Shown here: positions 22,272-33,019 of the stretch, piece after piece | Layout of the letters: each line of letters starts with the position of its first letter | How positions within the stretch are numbered: position 1 is the stretch's first letter | Assembly: GCA_014529385.2 (NCBI GenBank) | Contig: CM043956.1 | Location: 89,151,221 to 89,215,220, forward strand | DNA: 64,000 nucleotides | Direction: 5' to 3' | From: Adiantum capillus-veneris | Lineage: Eukaryota > Streptophyta > Polypodiopsida > Polypodiales > Pteridaceae | Position numbers and translations under genes: made by a program | The notes under the pieces: generated by a model | The model's database searches: none | What the model was told of the DNA's origin: nothing | Seen by the model: only the letters and a program-made list of their open reading frames with translations

Positions 22272-23237
22272 ATTCAGATCAAGCTACTTTTAGATATCTG
22301 TTGGAAGATGATATACAAACATTTTATATATTTTATTCTATGAAAAGTTTTTTGTCGTTCTTCCCATTAATCTCTCTCTCTCTCTAGTTTTGTCCAGCAT
22401 GAGCATTTATGTTAGTCAAGTGAGTGTGATTAATTTAATGACAAAATATCTATCAATTTTTTATACAAATTTTCATGAAAAATAACAATGGCATGCTTTG
22501 TAATTAATGTTTTAAGGAAATAAAAGAAAGTACTTGAATTTGCATATTCTGGATCTAAATCATTGTGCAATAATGCTAGAGGCAATAACGATAGTTATAA
22601 CCTCTCTCTCTTTCTAACATCCACCTTCATACATTTTCTTTTGTTGTTTCTCTAAAGAGTTATGGGTGCAAGTAGCATTTGGTGTTGTGCGCAGTGCGAG
22701 AGTTCTTTTGCTATTGAAAATTGATTTGAAGAAACACTCATTTATTGTGCTCCTTGCTCAACACTTCTACATAGCCAAAGAGCTTGTTGCCACCACTATG
22801 TAAAGCCTTTAAAAATATGCAAGGAATGCATGGATCTAGTTGCTTGAGTGAAATACATGCACATATGTGGGAAAGGGTGTGCGCCTCTTCTACTTTGTAC
22901 ATGGTATGTATTGTACTTGCAATCAAATGTTTGTGACAGAGCGGTTACGTGTTGTGCAACCTAATTTATCCAAAAAGCCATTGTTTCATGTTTTAATATC
23001 ATATTTTTCTCATTTTTTGGAAATTTAAACTTACATTTTGTAAAACAAAATTCACAAGAAAAACAAAGGAAAATACCCAAATTTGAACGTTAAAGCTCCA
23101 AAGTGGTGGTTGATAATAAGTACGGGAATATGAGTAGTAATGTATTTGGTTATAAACACAATAATGTTTGTGGTAATATTTCAAATACATAAAAATTCAT
23201 CCTGCCCCCACATTCTTCTTTGTCTAGCCCATTTTGG

Positions 23238-23238
<1 letters not shown>

Positions 23239-23294
<56 letters not shown>
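23239..23294. repeat. (CT)n microsatellite
   Basis: Uninterrupted CT dinucleotides. They cause the opposing low-complexity open frames here. Confidence 0.95.
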
Positions 23295-23296
<2 letters not shown>

Positions 23297-24030
23297 ATCC
23301 CACCCCATAGGAGTGTGTAGCCTTCAAGATACATGCGCAGGCTTGGGTAGAAGTGTGGATGACATATATTGCTTCATAAGGACAAACCAATGGAGCCAGC
23401 AATGGACACAATGAGGATGATGACAACGACAATGACAATGATAATAACACTAGGGAGGCCGACAACTAGATTTTCTCGTTGCAACCTAGTGTCAAAATAA
23501 TAAATCCATGAACAATGTGGCCTTTTGGCAATATTGTATTGTTTTTTTTCCTCCACATCTATCTTTTTATAGTTGTTTTTCAATTAAGATGCCTACTTCA
23601 ATATCGATTCATATGGATGGGTGAAAGCGTGGTTTGGTGGTACAAAAAAAGGACCTATTTTACTTCTACCAATGAAAAAGTGGGGACTGGTAAAATTTTT
23701 GTAGTTTAGGTCAAAACTTTTCGGACCTTGTGTTTTTAGATTCTCCTTTTGAAGATCTATCCATTAAAATATAGTATGATAGGTAGTTTTTCATGTGACA
23801 TGTAGAAATTGTAGCTTGAATATTTGTCAAAGGTGTTGTCAACGACAGTCCTTTTTGTACCACCAAAGCATGCTTTTATCCGGATATGTTTCACCAATCC
23901 TTGAATGTTATTAGTCCATTGATTTATCTTGTATTATTTTGTTTTGAAAAATCTTAAAATTTGCTTGTTGAGAATGATTCAGGTGTACCATTGTCTCGTT
24001 AGTGGATAAACTTGTTTCTCAACATACATT

Positions 24031-24035
<5 letters not shown>

Positions 24036-24070
<35 letters not shown>

Positions 24071-24209
24071 CATGCAATGATTCAGGTGTGTTTTGTCATT
24101 CTATATGAGTGTGCATGAGAGAGGCAAGACGGAGAGAGATTTTCAAATAATGAATGTTTGAGGTCATTAGCTCCCTTAGTTTGATCAAGGTGTGTTTTCC
24201 AAGGGAAAA

Positions 24210-24243
<34 letters not shown>
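24036..24243. repeat. Two (GA)n microsatellites
   Basis: GA runs at 24036-24068 and 24215-24243 are separated by unique sequence. Confidence 0.9.
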
Positions 24244-24247
<4 letters not shown>

Positions 24248-25402
24248 AGGAGAGAGGAAAAGAGCAAATTCTCAACTGTCAAGGGTTCCAAAAAAGCGCT
24301 CATCAAAAAAATCTTGCCTTAAAATTACATCCATAAGAATGCTAGCTTTATGCATTTGTGAATGCATACTCTTACACACAAAGTTTATATTTGACAGGAC
24401 ATTTTTGGATTATTTTACTCCTTTGTAATCGGTAAAAATGTGTGCTAAACACTACGACAAACTATCAACAAACTTAAAATATAAAATTTTTTGGGACCCT
24501 GCTTACAAATATCACTTCAGAGAGGATAAAATTACCTTAAATCATTTCAATGCTTTGCTATAGTTAAAGATGAATTTTTTGAAAGCAAAATAAAAAACTT
24601 TACTCTCTCCCATAAATATTCAATAAGCTTTCTCCTTTGCCATTGATTTGAATTCATATATATAGTAACATTCAATAAATAATAAATATTATGAAAAGTG
24701 GAATATAGAACTTTGATTTTAATTTTTGTATTTCTCAATCATCCTAACTCCAAATTTGTCAAGGACTGTAGATCAAGGTTCTACTTTCAAAAAAAAGCCT
24801 AGTGATAAAATTTCAAAAAAAGAATGGTTTGAAAAAATATTGAGACGCCCATTACAAAAAATGCAAACATGATTTTGACTTCGTCACTTTAAGAATGATT
24901 ATGCAAAAAATCATTCTCTAAAATCCATATTTCTCTTTTGTTTGTCTAACAAGAGAAAACTTTTTGTCTCAAAAAGTCCACGAATAAAAAATTACTTTCT
25001 AAAAATAGTATCTTTTTGTATAAAACTAGATTCGTTTTCAGTCTTAGCCACTTTTTTTTAGTTTTGATAAATCTATCACAAATCTATGCAAGTATATTTT
25101 GATGGAGTTTGAAAATTATTTGACCTATCTTTGAGATACTCTAATATTTTTTTTGCATTTGAAAAATTTATTCCTTTGAGCTGGTCATGAAAAGAAAACT
25201 CAAGCATCTTTGGAGAATTATCGGTGAACCTTTTACAAAAGTCTCTAAAAGCCACAAAAGTGGCTTTCCCTCTAGACGATTAGTATAAATGATATTTTTT
25301 ACAAATATGCTACTAATACATTTTGAATTTTTTCTTTTCTTAACTTTACAAGAGGGATTTATAAGTATACACACTATTATGAGATAATTTCTAGTGGCAC
25401 TC

Positions 25403-25593
25403 TTTAGGGCAGTTAGCCCAAAGACTATTTTAAAAAATCTGAAAGGAGAGCTATGCCACGTCAACCAAAAGGCGCAAATAGGATTGTGACATTTCATTCT
25501 CTTTCTTTCTCTCTCACCCGACGTTCAATTTCAAACCTTCCTTTGCCAAGTTACTGGCTTCCCTCCGAGAGAAATCTCTTACGCAGGTACGAT
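25403..25593 (+). repeat. Family R leader repeat, copy 1
   Basis: GGGCAGTTAGCCCAAAGACT at 25409 begins a stretch matching 28447-28660, including GGAGAGCTATGCCA and CACCCGACGT. Both copies end in AG-GTACRATTC followed by a (CT)n tract, which could be an exon end, splice donor and pyrimidine-rich intron, or simply the 5' end of a repeat element. Confidence 0.6.
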
Positions 25594-25634
25594 TCTCTCT
25601 CTCTCTCTCTCACAGACACACACACATAATCATG

Positions 25635-25678
<44 letters not shown>

Positions 25679-25698
25679 GACACACACATAATCACATG

Positions 25699-25781
<83 letters not shown>
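25594..25781. repeat. Compound (CT)n microsatellite
   Basis: Three CT tracts (25594-25611, about 25639-25674, about 25701-25781) are separated by near-identical spacers of about 28 bases containing CACAGACACACACATAATCA. The whole looks like an amplified unit. Confidence 0.9.
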
Positions 25782-25785
<4 letters not shown>

Positions 25786-26580
25786 ATAACCATATAGTAA
25801 CCTTTTATAAGTAGAGGGGAGCCTTTAGAGAAGAGCAATGGTTTTCGAATAAAGGTACGTGCTCATCTTTGGTAGAGGGTCAAGGATGGAATGTGCATTG
25901 AGCTCACAATGACCTTCTCAAAGACTTGTTGGATGTGTGGAGGGTCCTATCACAACACGGCTTTCTAGTTAGAGACAATGGTCTTATTCTTGGTTTTGTT
26001 CTTCCGGTACTTGGGTCATTGGAGACAATAAGGCCTTTCAAGTCTCATCCTTTACAAAATACCCCAGACTATTGAGATTTCAAGGCAAACTATGACTCAG
26101 CTCAATACTGTCAAAACTCCCTGTAAATGAGGCAGATAGCCCTTTATTGCAGTCTTAAGGTATAGCTCCACCATGTTTTGATTTTGTCCCTTACTGGAAT
26201 CATATCTTTTGCCATTCTATGTCTTCTTCACATGCCATTTGTGGCCGCTGTATAGAATTTTGCAATTCTCTTGATGTTCCCTTACAATAGAGGTCCCACG
26301 TCCCCTAGTAACCCAAGTTATGCCTATGGAAAGCCTGATGGAAGTGATGATACTCATTTTTCTGAGCGAGGTGATCGCTTTGATGGGTGATTGGAATATG
26401 CTGGAAGGTTAGTTATGACTGTATGCGAAATGTTTTCGATTATTGAGGATGGTTTTACAAACCTTGCATGGCTCGGTCATTAATATTGAAGGTTGCTTGG
26501 GGTATGGTTTGGCGGTTACGATGCATGGTGCTTGCAAATTGTAGTTGATTAGGCTCATTGCACCTTGAAGGCCTAAGGTC
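25782..26580 (+). other. Unassigned stretch in the family R block, with a duplicated segment
   Basis: No gene is recognised. The segment about 26020-26215 (GGCCTTTCAAGTCTCATCC onward) recurs at about 28230-28445. Confidence 0.6.
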
Positions 26581-26673
26581 AAGATGTATACCAGATGTGG
26601 TGCCTTTATGAAGGAGCATAAAATTGTCGATGAGCTTTCTTTTGTGGTCTCTTGGACACAAATTGATTGCAAG
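26581..26673 (+). pseudogene. PPR fragment upstream of family R copy 1
   Basis: KMYTRCGAFMKEHKIVDEL and VVSWTQID match the PLS-class PPR junction (M-Y-x-K-C-G-x-x-x-x-A-x-x-V-x-D-E-L ... V-V-S-W-T). No start codon or full repeat array is attached. The frame passes straight into family R sequence. Confidence 0.6.
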
Positions 26674-26696
26674 GCTTGCCTTTGCCTCGTGGGATG

Positions 26697-28080
26697 GGGA
26701 ATGGACCTACGAGCCAGATGTAAAGCTTGGGGACTATGAGGAGCCTCAGGAGGAACTTACGAAATCCTACCTTTCGATCAAGGAGGGAATGCCAGTATGC
26801 GACAGTTGGCCTATGCATGATGGTGCTGTTGTTAGCAAACCAGAAGTGAGAAAATCGATGGCCAGTGAGCCAGACTCACACAATGAGTATTGTGCGAATG
26901 AAGGAAGTGGGGAGGAGTGCCAGAAGGTTACTATTGACTCCTACCTCCTGCATGACTGGGAAAAGCAAACTACTGCAGAACAAGAATGTGTCGTGCCCAA
27001 AACGGGATCCAAGGAAATGCTTATGCCTATGTGTTGGATGATGGGCCTATGAGCCAGATGTAAAGCTTGGGGACTATGAGGAGCCTCAGGAGGAACTTAC
27101 GGAATCCTACCTTTTGATCAAGGAGGGAATGCTAGTATGCGACAGCTGGCCTATGCATGATGGTGCTATTGTTAGCAAACCAGAACTGGGAAAATCGATG
27201 GCCAGCGAGCAAGACTCACACAATGAGTATTGTACGAATGACTTACTGCCTCCTACTTCCCACATGATGGGGAAAGGGCGAAATATGCGTAGCAAGGTGA
27301 ACTACAGCTGACTGCCTCCTTTGTGCCCGAGAACGGGGCTGTGGAGATCATTCGCGTTATGCCTCGGGTATGCGAGGAGTTGAGGTTGGGCAGCCTGTCA
27401 AGTCAGGATGAGACGGTGAACTTGGAGCGTTGCATGGATTCTAGGATGCAACTTAAATCTAAGGGGTGCGGGGGAAAGGCCAGTTGATACGCGTATAACC
27501 AATCGTATGTTGCTAAGGCGGGGGACGTGCTTGATGCCGAGGCAGCAATGAAATGCATGAAGAGGCGGAAGCGAAACACTAGGTAGACCTTGCTGCCTCC
27601 TACTTCCCACGTGATGGAGAAAGGGCGAAATATGCGTCGCAAGGTGAACTGCAGCTGGCTGCCTCCTTTGTGCCCAAGAACGGGGCTGTGGAGATCATTG
27701 GCGTTATGCCTCGGGCTATGCCTCGGGCATGCGAGGAGTTGAGGTTGGGTAGCCTGTCAAGTCAGGATGAGATGGTGAACCTAGAGCGTTGCATGGATGT
27801 GGTGATGCTAGGACGCGACCTAAATGTAAGGGATGCGGGCCAGGAAGGGCCAGTTGATACGCGTATAACCAATCATATGTCGCTGAGGTGGGGGACGTGC
27901 TTGATGCCAAACCCATCCATCGATGGTAGTTATAGTATAGGTTACTGTTGACTCCTACCTCCCGCATGACTGGGAAAAGCAAACTAGTGCGGAACAAGAA
28001 TGTGCCGTGTCCGAAACGGGATCCATGGAAATTCTTATGCCTATGTGCTGGATGATGGGACTGAAAAAGATGGATGATGG
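26697..28080 (+). pseudogene. Family R copy 1: rearranged tandem fragments
   Basis: Two kinds of family R segment are shuffled here. Segment type A (26697-27036) is repeated with period 340 at 27037-27240 and in part at 27945-28075 (the part with the LLHDWEKQT motif). Type B (about 27248-27550, with VPENGAVEII and CEELRLGS) is repeated with period about 347 at 27595-27945. Open frames 26624-27052 and 27670-27951 are pieces with deletions relative to the 480-codon frame at 28788. The product is unrecognised. A short GGATGATG-rich minisatellite ends the block (about 28050-28100). Confidence 0.6.
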
Positions 28081-28446
28081 ATGATGCTGGATGATGGGAC
28101 AGAAAAAGAGGTGAGGCTCGGAGAGGTCCAAGATTTGCTGAATGAAATGGAACACCCACTAGGCCTGGCTGGTGGGCATCAAGGGCAGGATAGGTTGTTG
28201 GAGGTGCCTCATGGGGTGCCATTTTGTCATTGGACACAGTAAGGCCTTTCAAGTCTCATCCTTTACAAAATACCCTAGACTATTGAGATTGCAAGGCAAA
28301 CTATGACTTAGCTCAATACTATCAAAAATCCCTATAAATGAGGCAGATAGCAGTAAGCGAAGCAGCAATAGAACCCCTTTTATTGCAGTCTTAAGTTACA
28401 GCTCCACCATGTTTTGATTTTGTCCCTTACTGGCATCATATCTTTT

Positions 28447-28656
28447 TAGGGCAATTAGCCCAAAGACTATTTTTTGAAAGCTGAAAGGAGAGCTATGCCA
28501 TGTTAGCGAAAAGACACAAATGAGATCGCGACTTTAGATCGTGACTTTTCTTTCTTCCACTTTCTCATTCTTTCTCTGCACCCGACGTCACTTTATTCTG
28601 CTTTATTGAACCTGATCTTCTCGCAATCTATTCTTCTCTGAAGTAAAGGAAGGTAC

Positions 28657-28709
<53 letters not shown>

Positions 28710-28723
28710 GACGAGTACAGATT
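28447..28723 (+). repeat. Family R leader repeat, copy 2, with (CT)n
   Basis: This matches 25403-25593. A CACCCGACGTCA motif (an ACGT core) lies at about 28580. GGTACAATTC is followed by a (CT)n tract (about 28660-28705) and GAGTACAG, so a GT...AG intron with the CT tract as its pyrimidine stretch is possible. Confidence 0.5.
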
Positions 28724-28787
28724 CTTTGTGTGTGGACGAAGGAGAAGGAAGTATGGTGGATAAGTGTTATGAGGAAGAAATGGGCAA

Positions 28788-30230
28788 ATGTTCCCTGGCT
28801 ACGGTCATGCCTATTTTGGGGAAGAAGAGATGCAGGAAACCACAAGTGGTGCTAGTCATGCCGTTTTCGAAACGAAAGAAGAGATGAGTATGGATGCTTT
28901 GTGTGTGGACGAAGGAGAAGGAAGTATGGTGGATAAGTGTTATGAGGAAGAAATGGGCGAGGAAGAATTGGTAAGCAAGTTGGATGCAATGTTCCCTGGC
29001 TACGTTGATGCCTATTTTGGGGAAGAAGAGATGCAGGAAACCAGAAGTGGTGCTAGTCATGCCCTGTTGGATGGGGAGTTGTTGGTTTGCGAGCCGTACT
29101 TAAATGGTGAGTATTGTACAAGTGAAGAAAGCGAAGAGGAATACCAAGCGGATCGGGTTGACGTCTATTCCCGGCATGACGGGGCGAAGCAAGTGCTGGC
29201 ACGACTGAATGGACTAATGCTTGTGCCAGAAAATGGAAATTGGCAAGATGTAAGACTGGATGAGGCCTCTGGTGATGCTAGTAGGGTGCATGTGAAATTT
29301 TGTGGTATTCCTGGTAAACCAGGATTTGGGAATTTGTTGGCCAGCGGGCCATACAAAATAGGCAGAAATGAAATGCATGAAGAGGCGGAAGAGAAACACC
29401 AGGTAGACCTTGCTTCCTCCTACTTCCCACGTGATGGGGAAAGGGCGAAATATGCGTCGCAAGGTGAACTACAGCCGGCTGCCTCCTTTGTGCCCGAGAA
29501 CTGGGTTGTGGAGATCATTGGCGTTATGCCTTGGACATGCGAGGAGTTGAGGTTGGGTAGCCCGTCAAGTCAAGATGAGACGGTGAACCTAGAGCGTTGC
29601 ATGGATGTCGTGATGCTAGGACATGACCTGAATGTAAGGGATGCCGGCCAGGAAGGGCCAGTTGATACGGGTATAACCAATCGTATGTCATTGAGGTGGG
29701 GGGCGTGCTTGATGCGGAACCCATCTACCGATGGTAGTTATAGTACATGTACGAGTAGGATGGTCGGGGATGCAGGAATGCCAGCTATGAGCAAACTGGC
29801 TTGGGGCACGTGTGGTAAAGAGAGTTGTGGGGATGCTTGGAAACGGTGGTCAGATTCCTTGCATTCGGCTGGAATGAGCAATGAGTTACCAGAGGTGATG
29901 GGTGTGATTCTGATGCGAACGGACATTGATGTGCAAGAAACAGTAGGACAAGATTGGGGGCATGACCTAACAGTAATGCACAGTGATCGGACCTCAGCTA
30001 AGGTTATGGAGATTCGACGGAGAATGTTTTCGAAGCGGTCTTGTGGGTTTTTTGCGGGACCTAAGCTATGTGGGGCGGATCCACAGAGGTCAGTCGCCAT
30101 AAGGATACAACTCGGTTGGAAGAAGCAGGCCCTATTGGGGATGACCCTGTATGGAACTGAAGAAGACACAAATAGCCAGTTCTCGACTATGGTACCCTCG
30201 ACGAGGGACCTGTTGGCTAGAGACACGTGA
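28788..30230 (+). CDS. Family R protein, unrecognised, 480 codons
   Basis: This uninterrupted frame encodes an acidic, hydrophilic protein without signal peptide or membrane segment. It has internal repeats: MFPGYxxAYFGEEEMQET at residues 1-18 and again near 68-86, then two divergent modules with E-E-x-x-Q-x-D near the start and V-P-E-N near the end (about residues 105-155 and 195-245). The second contains CEELRLGSPSSQDETVNLER. The ATG follows a direct repeat (28724 and 28897, offset 173). The first copy lacks 28 bases, so the true start may lie elsewhere. A relative at 54837-55500 has the same order. After residue ~320 the two copies share no similarity. I know no matching family. It may be a decayed host gene or an element-borne ORF. 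Confidence 0.45.
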   Translation: MFPGYGHAYFGEEEMQETTSGASHAVFETKEEMSMDALCVDEGEGSMVDKCYEEEMGEEELVSKLDAMFPGYVDAYFGEEEMQETRSGASHALLDGELLVCEPYLNGEYCTSEESEEEYQADRVDVYSRHDGAKQVLARLNGLMLVPENGNWQDVRLDEASGDASRVHVKFCGIPGKPGFGNLLASGPYKIGRNEMHEEAEEKHQVDLASSYFPRDGERAKYASQGELQPAASFVPENWVVEIIGVMPWTCEELRLGSPSSQDETVNLERCMDVVMLGHDLNVRDAGQEGPVDTGITNRMSLRWGACLMRNPSTDGSYSTCTSRMVGDAGMPAMSKLAWGTCGKESCGDAWKRWSDSLHSAGMSNELPEVMGVILMRTDIDVQETVGQDWGHDLTVMHSDRTSAKVMEIRRRMFSKRSCGFFAGPKLCGADPQRSVAIRIQLGWKKQALLGMTLYGTEEDTNSQFSTMVPSTRDLLARDT

Positions 30231-30754
30231 AGCTTGGTTGAGTGCAACTGGAGTCTCTGAACCTGGTCGGATGGGCCAGACATGATGCTTTTAGAGGGCT
30301 GGATGCCCACTCTCTCGAGGTGTCCTGCAAGACAGCGTGTGATATTATTACTGGCCCAGATGGCATTGGCTACCGTAGTCCGGGTTAGAGAGTCAAGCGA
30401 GATACGGGAACATAACAGAGTTTCGGCCGAATTTTTTCTCGAAAATGTAAGGGCGTGGGGGTTTTGGAATATCGAACCTGGAACGATTACTATGCTCATT
30501 TTCTTGTACTGGGTACTAATGCTTAGTGGGTGCAACACTGAGGCTGGCATGGAAAGATGGGGGTCTCAGACCCGCCTGACTAGGGATGCAGACGGTCGGG
30601 AAACTGTTTGTTGCACCCTGACCGGAGGCACTGTGGTGCTAATTGAAATGGGCGCCGATCGAAGATTGAAGTCACGGAAGCTGGCCAGGGCAGCCTGATT
30701 GCTGGACCAATGAGTCCCCTAAGTGGTTAGTCAATGGAGCCAAAAAGGGCCCGC
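30231..30754 (+). pseudogene. Family R 3' region, interrupted by element 2
   Basis: An open frame 30282-30698 (139 codons with stop) follows the 480-codon frame. It has one hydrophobic stretch (ITMLIFLYWVLML) and no known motif. Host sequence ends at CCGC (30751-30754) and resumes at 40762 beyond element 2. Both sides share the style of family R but no clear frame joins them. Confidence 0.35.
30751..30754. repeat. Target-site duplication CCGC, left copy
   Basis: Repeated at 40758-40761 on the other side of element 2. Confidence 0.8.
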
Positions 30755-31166
30755 TGTCGAGAAATTTGCGCTCTTGCCAGGAAAGCACCGGGCTTATGGC
30801 TGTGAGAGTTTGTGAGAGAACTCAACAAAAACTATATGAAGGAGTTAAACCATAGATGCCATGAAGACTAGGGTTTGGAAAGAAGTGCAATCAAAGAAGA
30901 CTCACTCTTTCTCTCTTGCATTCACACACACAAAGAAAGAATGCAAAAGAGAATGTCAAAACAATACGAAGATGAAAACATCAAGGCTATGGTCATATCG
31001 TATCATGGGTAATATGAAAGGGTTAATGGATGAGTTAATGGCATTCAATCTTGGCTGACCAAATAGGCTACGAATTGTTCTTTGGAATTGTAGTTTTGTG
31101 CTTACCATAATATATATATATTTTGTCTAGTGATTGGGATTAATTGTGTGTACAAATCCTCTTGGT

Positions 31167-31385
31167 TCATAGCAAGATAACTACGCTTACATCAAAAGAA
31201 AAATTATAGTCTATGAGAGGTAGTATGATGGGATCCGGTGATAGAAGTATTTCATTGAGCCTTTCAGGGCCGAAGAGAAACACTATACGTTGTTGAAAGT
31301 GTATTTTACGACTAATCCATACGTTAATTCTAATAGATCGTACAGAGTGAAAGCGATAGAAATGATCATCATGTGGGTTATTCAT
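31167..31385 (-). CDS. Small leader ORF (72 aa), copy in the 3' LTR of element 2
   Basis: An ATG-initiated frame contains SIRINVWISRKIHFQQRIVF, then FGPERLNEI, DPIILPLIDY and a DV-plus-hydrophobic C-terminus. It is the same family as the ORFs at 44890, 45186, 63317 and 63551, which lie between PBS and gag of Tat-like elements. Here it lies downstream of the LTR TATA box, so it would be in the RNA leader when transcribed from the 5' LTR. Alternating hydrophobic residues suggest a small beta-rich protein. Function unknown. Confidence 0.55.
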   Translation of the reverse strand: MNNPHDDHFYRFHSVRSIRINVWISRKIHFQQRIVFLFGPERLNEILLSPDPIILPLIDYNFSFDVSVVILL

Positions 31386-31924
31386 CTAGGATAGTATGTG
31401 AGAAATGTAGATATGAGAGAAGTGAAGAGATGAGAAGTTTCCCTCCCAAGCCCTATTCTTGCCCGCAGGCAATAAGGATACTGCGGGGAGAGATGTACCT
31501 GTAGCATAGAGAACCTAGAGAGGATGAATTACTAAGAATGAGAGAGATAGGTTTGGTTAAGGAGATGAGATTAGATACATTTATATATGTTGGATTAGAG
31601 ATGAAAATGAAAACAACAAGAAATCAAGAAAACATCAATGTAGAACACATCTTACTTGAAACCCTTCGGCACCATTATTGATGGGAGAGAGAAGAAGAGG
31701 GGAGAATTCAACGTTGATTGATACGCCAAGTACAACACCTTCTTTGATTAGAGTTGATCCTCCAAGGATGGCGTACAAGAATGGCTAGTTTTCCTCTAGG
31801 AGAAAGTGTAGGCTTGGGCTTATGTTAATGGGGCTAAGTACAATTAGGCATTACTACTCACTCCCTCAAGAATTCCTCTCATCAATGGCTTGAATGCTTG
31901 AGTTCTTTCCAAGGAAGAAGAAGT

Positions 31925-31935
31925 CCCCTTTTATA
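31925..31935 (-). promoter_or_regulatory. TATA box of element 2, 3' LTR
   Basis: TATAAAAGGGG on the minus strand, identical to 39922-39932 in the 5' LTR. Confidence 0.6.
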
Positions 31936-32760
31936 GGTGAAGGGAACCCCCAAGGGTTTACACAAGAAGAGAGGAGCCAGTGTGAACAGGAATTGGAAAA
32001 GTTGGAAATGAGCTGTCCCTGCATGATGTGGGCAGACTGGGGTCCAGTATTTTGATCATATCTCCTCAACCGTAGCTCCAAATAAAAAAGTAAAAATATG
32101 GGCAGAAACTTCAGCTCATTAGCTACGATTTTCATTTTAAAATCATTCTCCAATTCGGATTGGAACCTTGTGTAAAAAATTCATCAAAATAGGGTCCATT
32201 TATGGCAGCAAAAGTCTTCATGTGGTCTCCTTAGCCTTGACTTTCATTTAATTCCCAAGGACACCTCATGCCATATGAAAGCATGACATTTCTCCTTGAC
32301 AAAGTTTTGTAACCATGCTTGCAATAATGCATTAAAATAAGTGTATCTTTGAAATCATGCCACCTAGTGTCCCACTAGGATTTGATTCTCTCCTAGTAGC
32401 TATTTAAAAAGAAATATAAGAAAAGTATAAAAAATACATAGAATATATATATATTGGAGTTTACCCTAGATATAGGATCTAGCTAGGGTGTGAGATGATA
32501 ATGAAATAGTAGAAATAAAGAATCAATGCTTTTTGCCCCAAGTTAAAGAGGCGGAGCTATTGACACTTTTCCCAAAGTATTTTTTGATGGTAAAGTAAGA
32601 ATACATTACCCTTGAGATAAATAATAAGATGAGATAGAAAGCTTATTTTTATACTTACATATGCATATGTACATTATAGGAAATATAATTATGTATCTAA
32701 AAAGTTACAAGATAACTCTTGTAGCATGTGTTCCCACTATGTACATGTCACAGCACGACA

Positions 32761-32798
32761 TCCACCCCCTCTAAACTTGCACATCCTCCGGTATGTGC
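32761..32798 (-). promoter_or_regulatory. Hairpin plus polypurine tract of element 2
   Basis: Read on the minus strand, GCACAT, the 8-base loop ACCGGAGG and ATGTGC are followed by 18 bases ending AGAGGGGGTGGA, then the LTR. The layout is the same as at 11626-11663. Confidence 0.75.
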
Positions 32799-32818
32799 CA
32801 AATTATTTCTTTGTAAGA

Positions 32819-33019
32819 TCAGCCCTCTTGTACATCTTCCTTGCTTTCATCTTCACTGGATGATTCCAGAGCTTCATTTTCACTTTGATCTTCACCTGTG
32901 TTTTGCTCTTCTTCCTCATCAGCATTTTCTGGATCATTGTCTCCTCTTCTCTTAAACATTTTGATCCTTTTTCCTGCAATGGGAATCTTTACTTCTGTGC
33001 CATCTAGTTCAGACAAGCT
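32819..33019 (-). pseudogene. Element 2 integrase C-terminal tail
   Basis: The frame continues integrase after a TGA at about 33020: LSELDGTEVKIPIAGKRIKM, then an acidic tail rich in Glu, Asp and Ser. E-L-D-G-T is typical of the end of Ty3/gypsy integrases, so the TGA is internal to the original protein. Confidence 0.75.

Larger units (their letters stand above)
22272..25402. other. AT-rich intergenic DNA with microsatellites
   Basis: No coding frame is credible. It holds (CT)n at 23239-23294 and (GA)n at 24036-24068 and 24215-24243, which create spurious Ser/Leu or Arg/Glu frames. Confidence 0.6.
30755..32760 (-). repeat. Element 2, 3' LTR
   Basis: Read on the minus strand it starts TGTCGTGCTGTG at 32760 and ends TTTCTCGACA at 30755. 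It contains a TATAAAAGGGG box (31925-31935, minus) and a small ORF (31167-31385). Confidence 0.92.

Noticed and set aside
24450-25396. CACTACGACAAA at 24450 and TAGTG at 25392 as ends of a CACTA element
   Set aside because: The termini share little beyond CACTA, and the flanking three bases do not match as a target duplication.
29738-30550. 270-codon open frame on the minus strand
   Set aside because: It opposes the family R frame, has no recognisable motif, and family R amino-acid conservation between copies lies on the plus strand.
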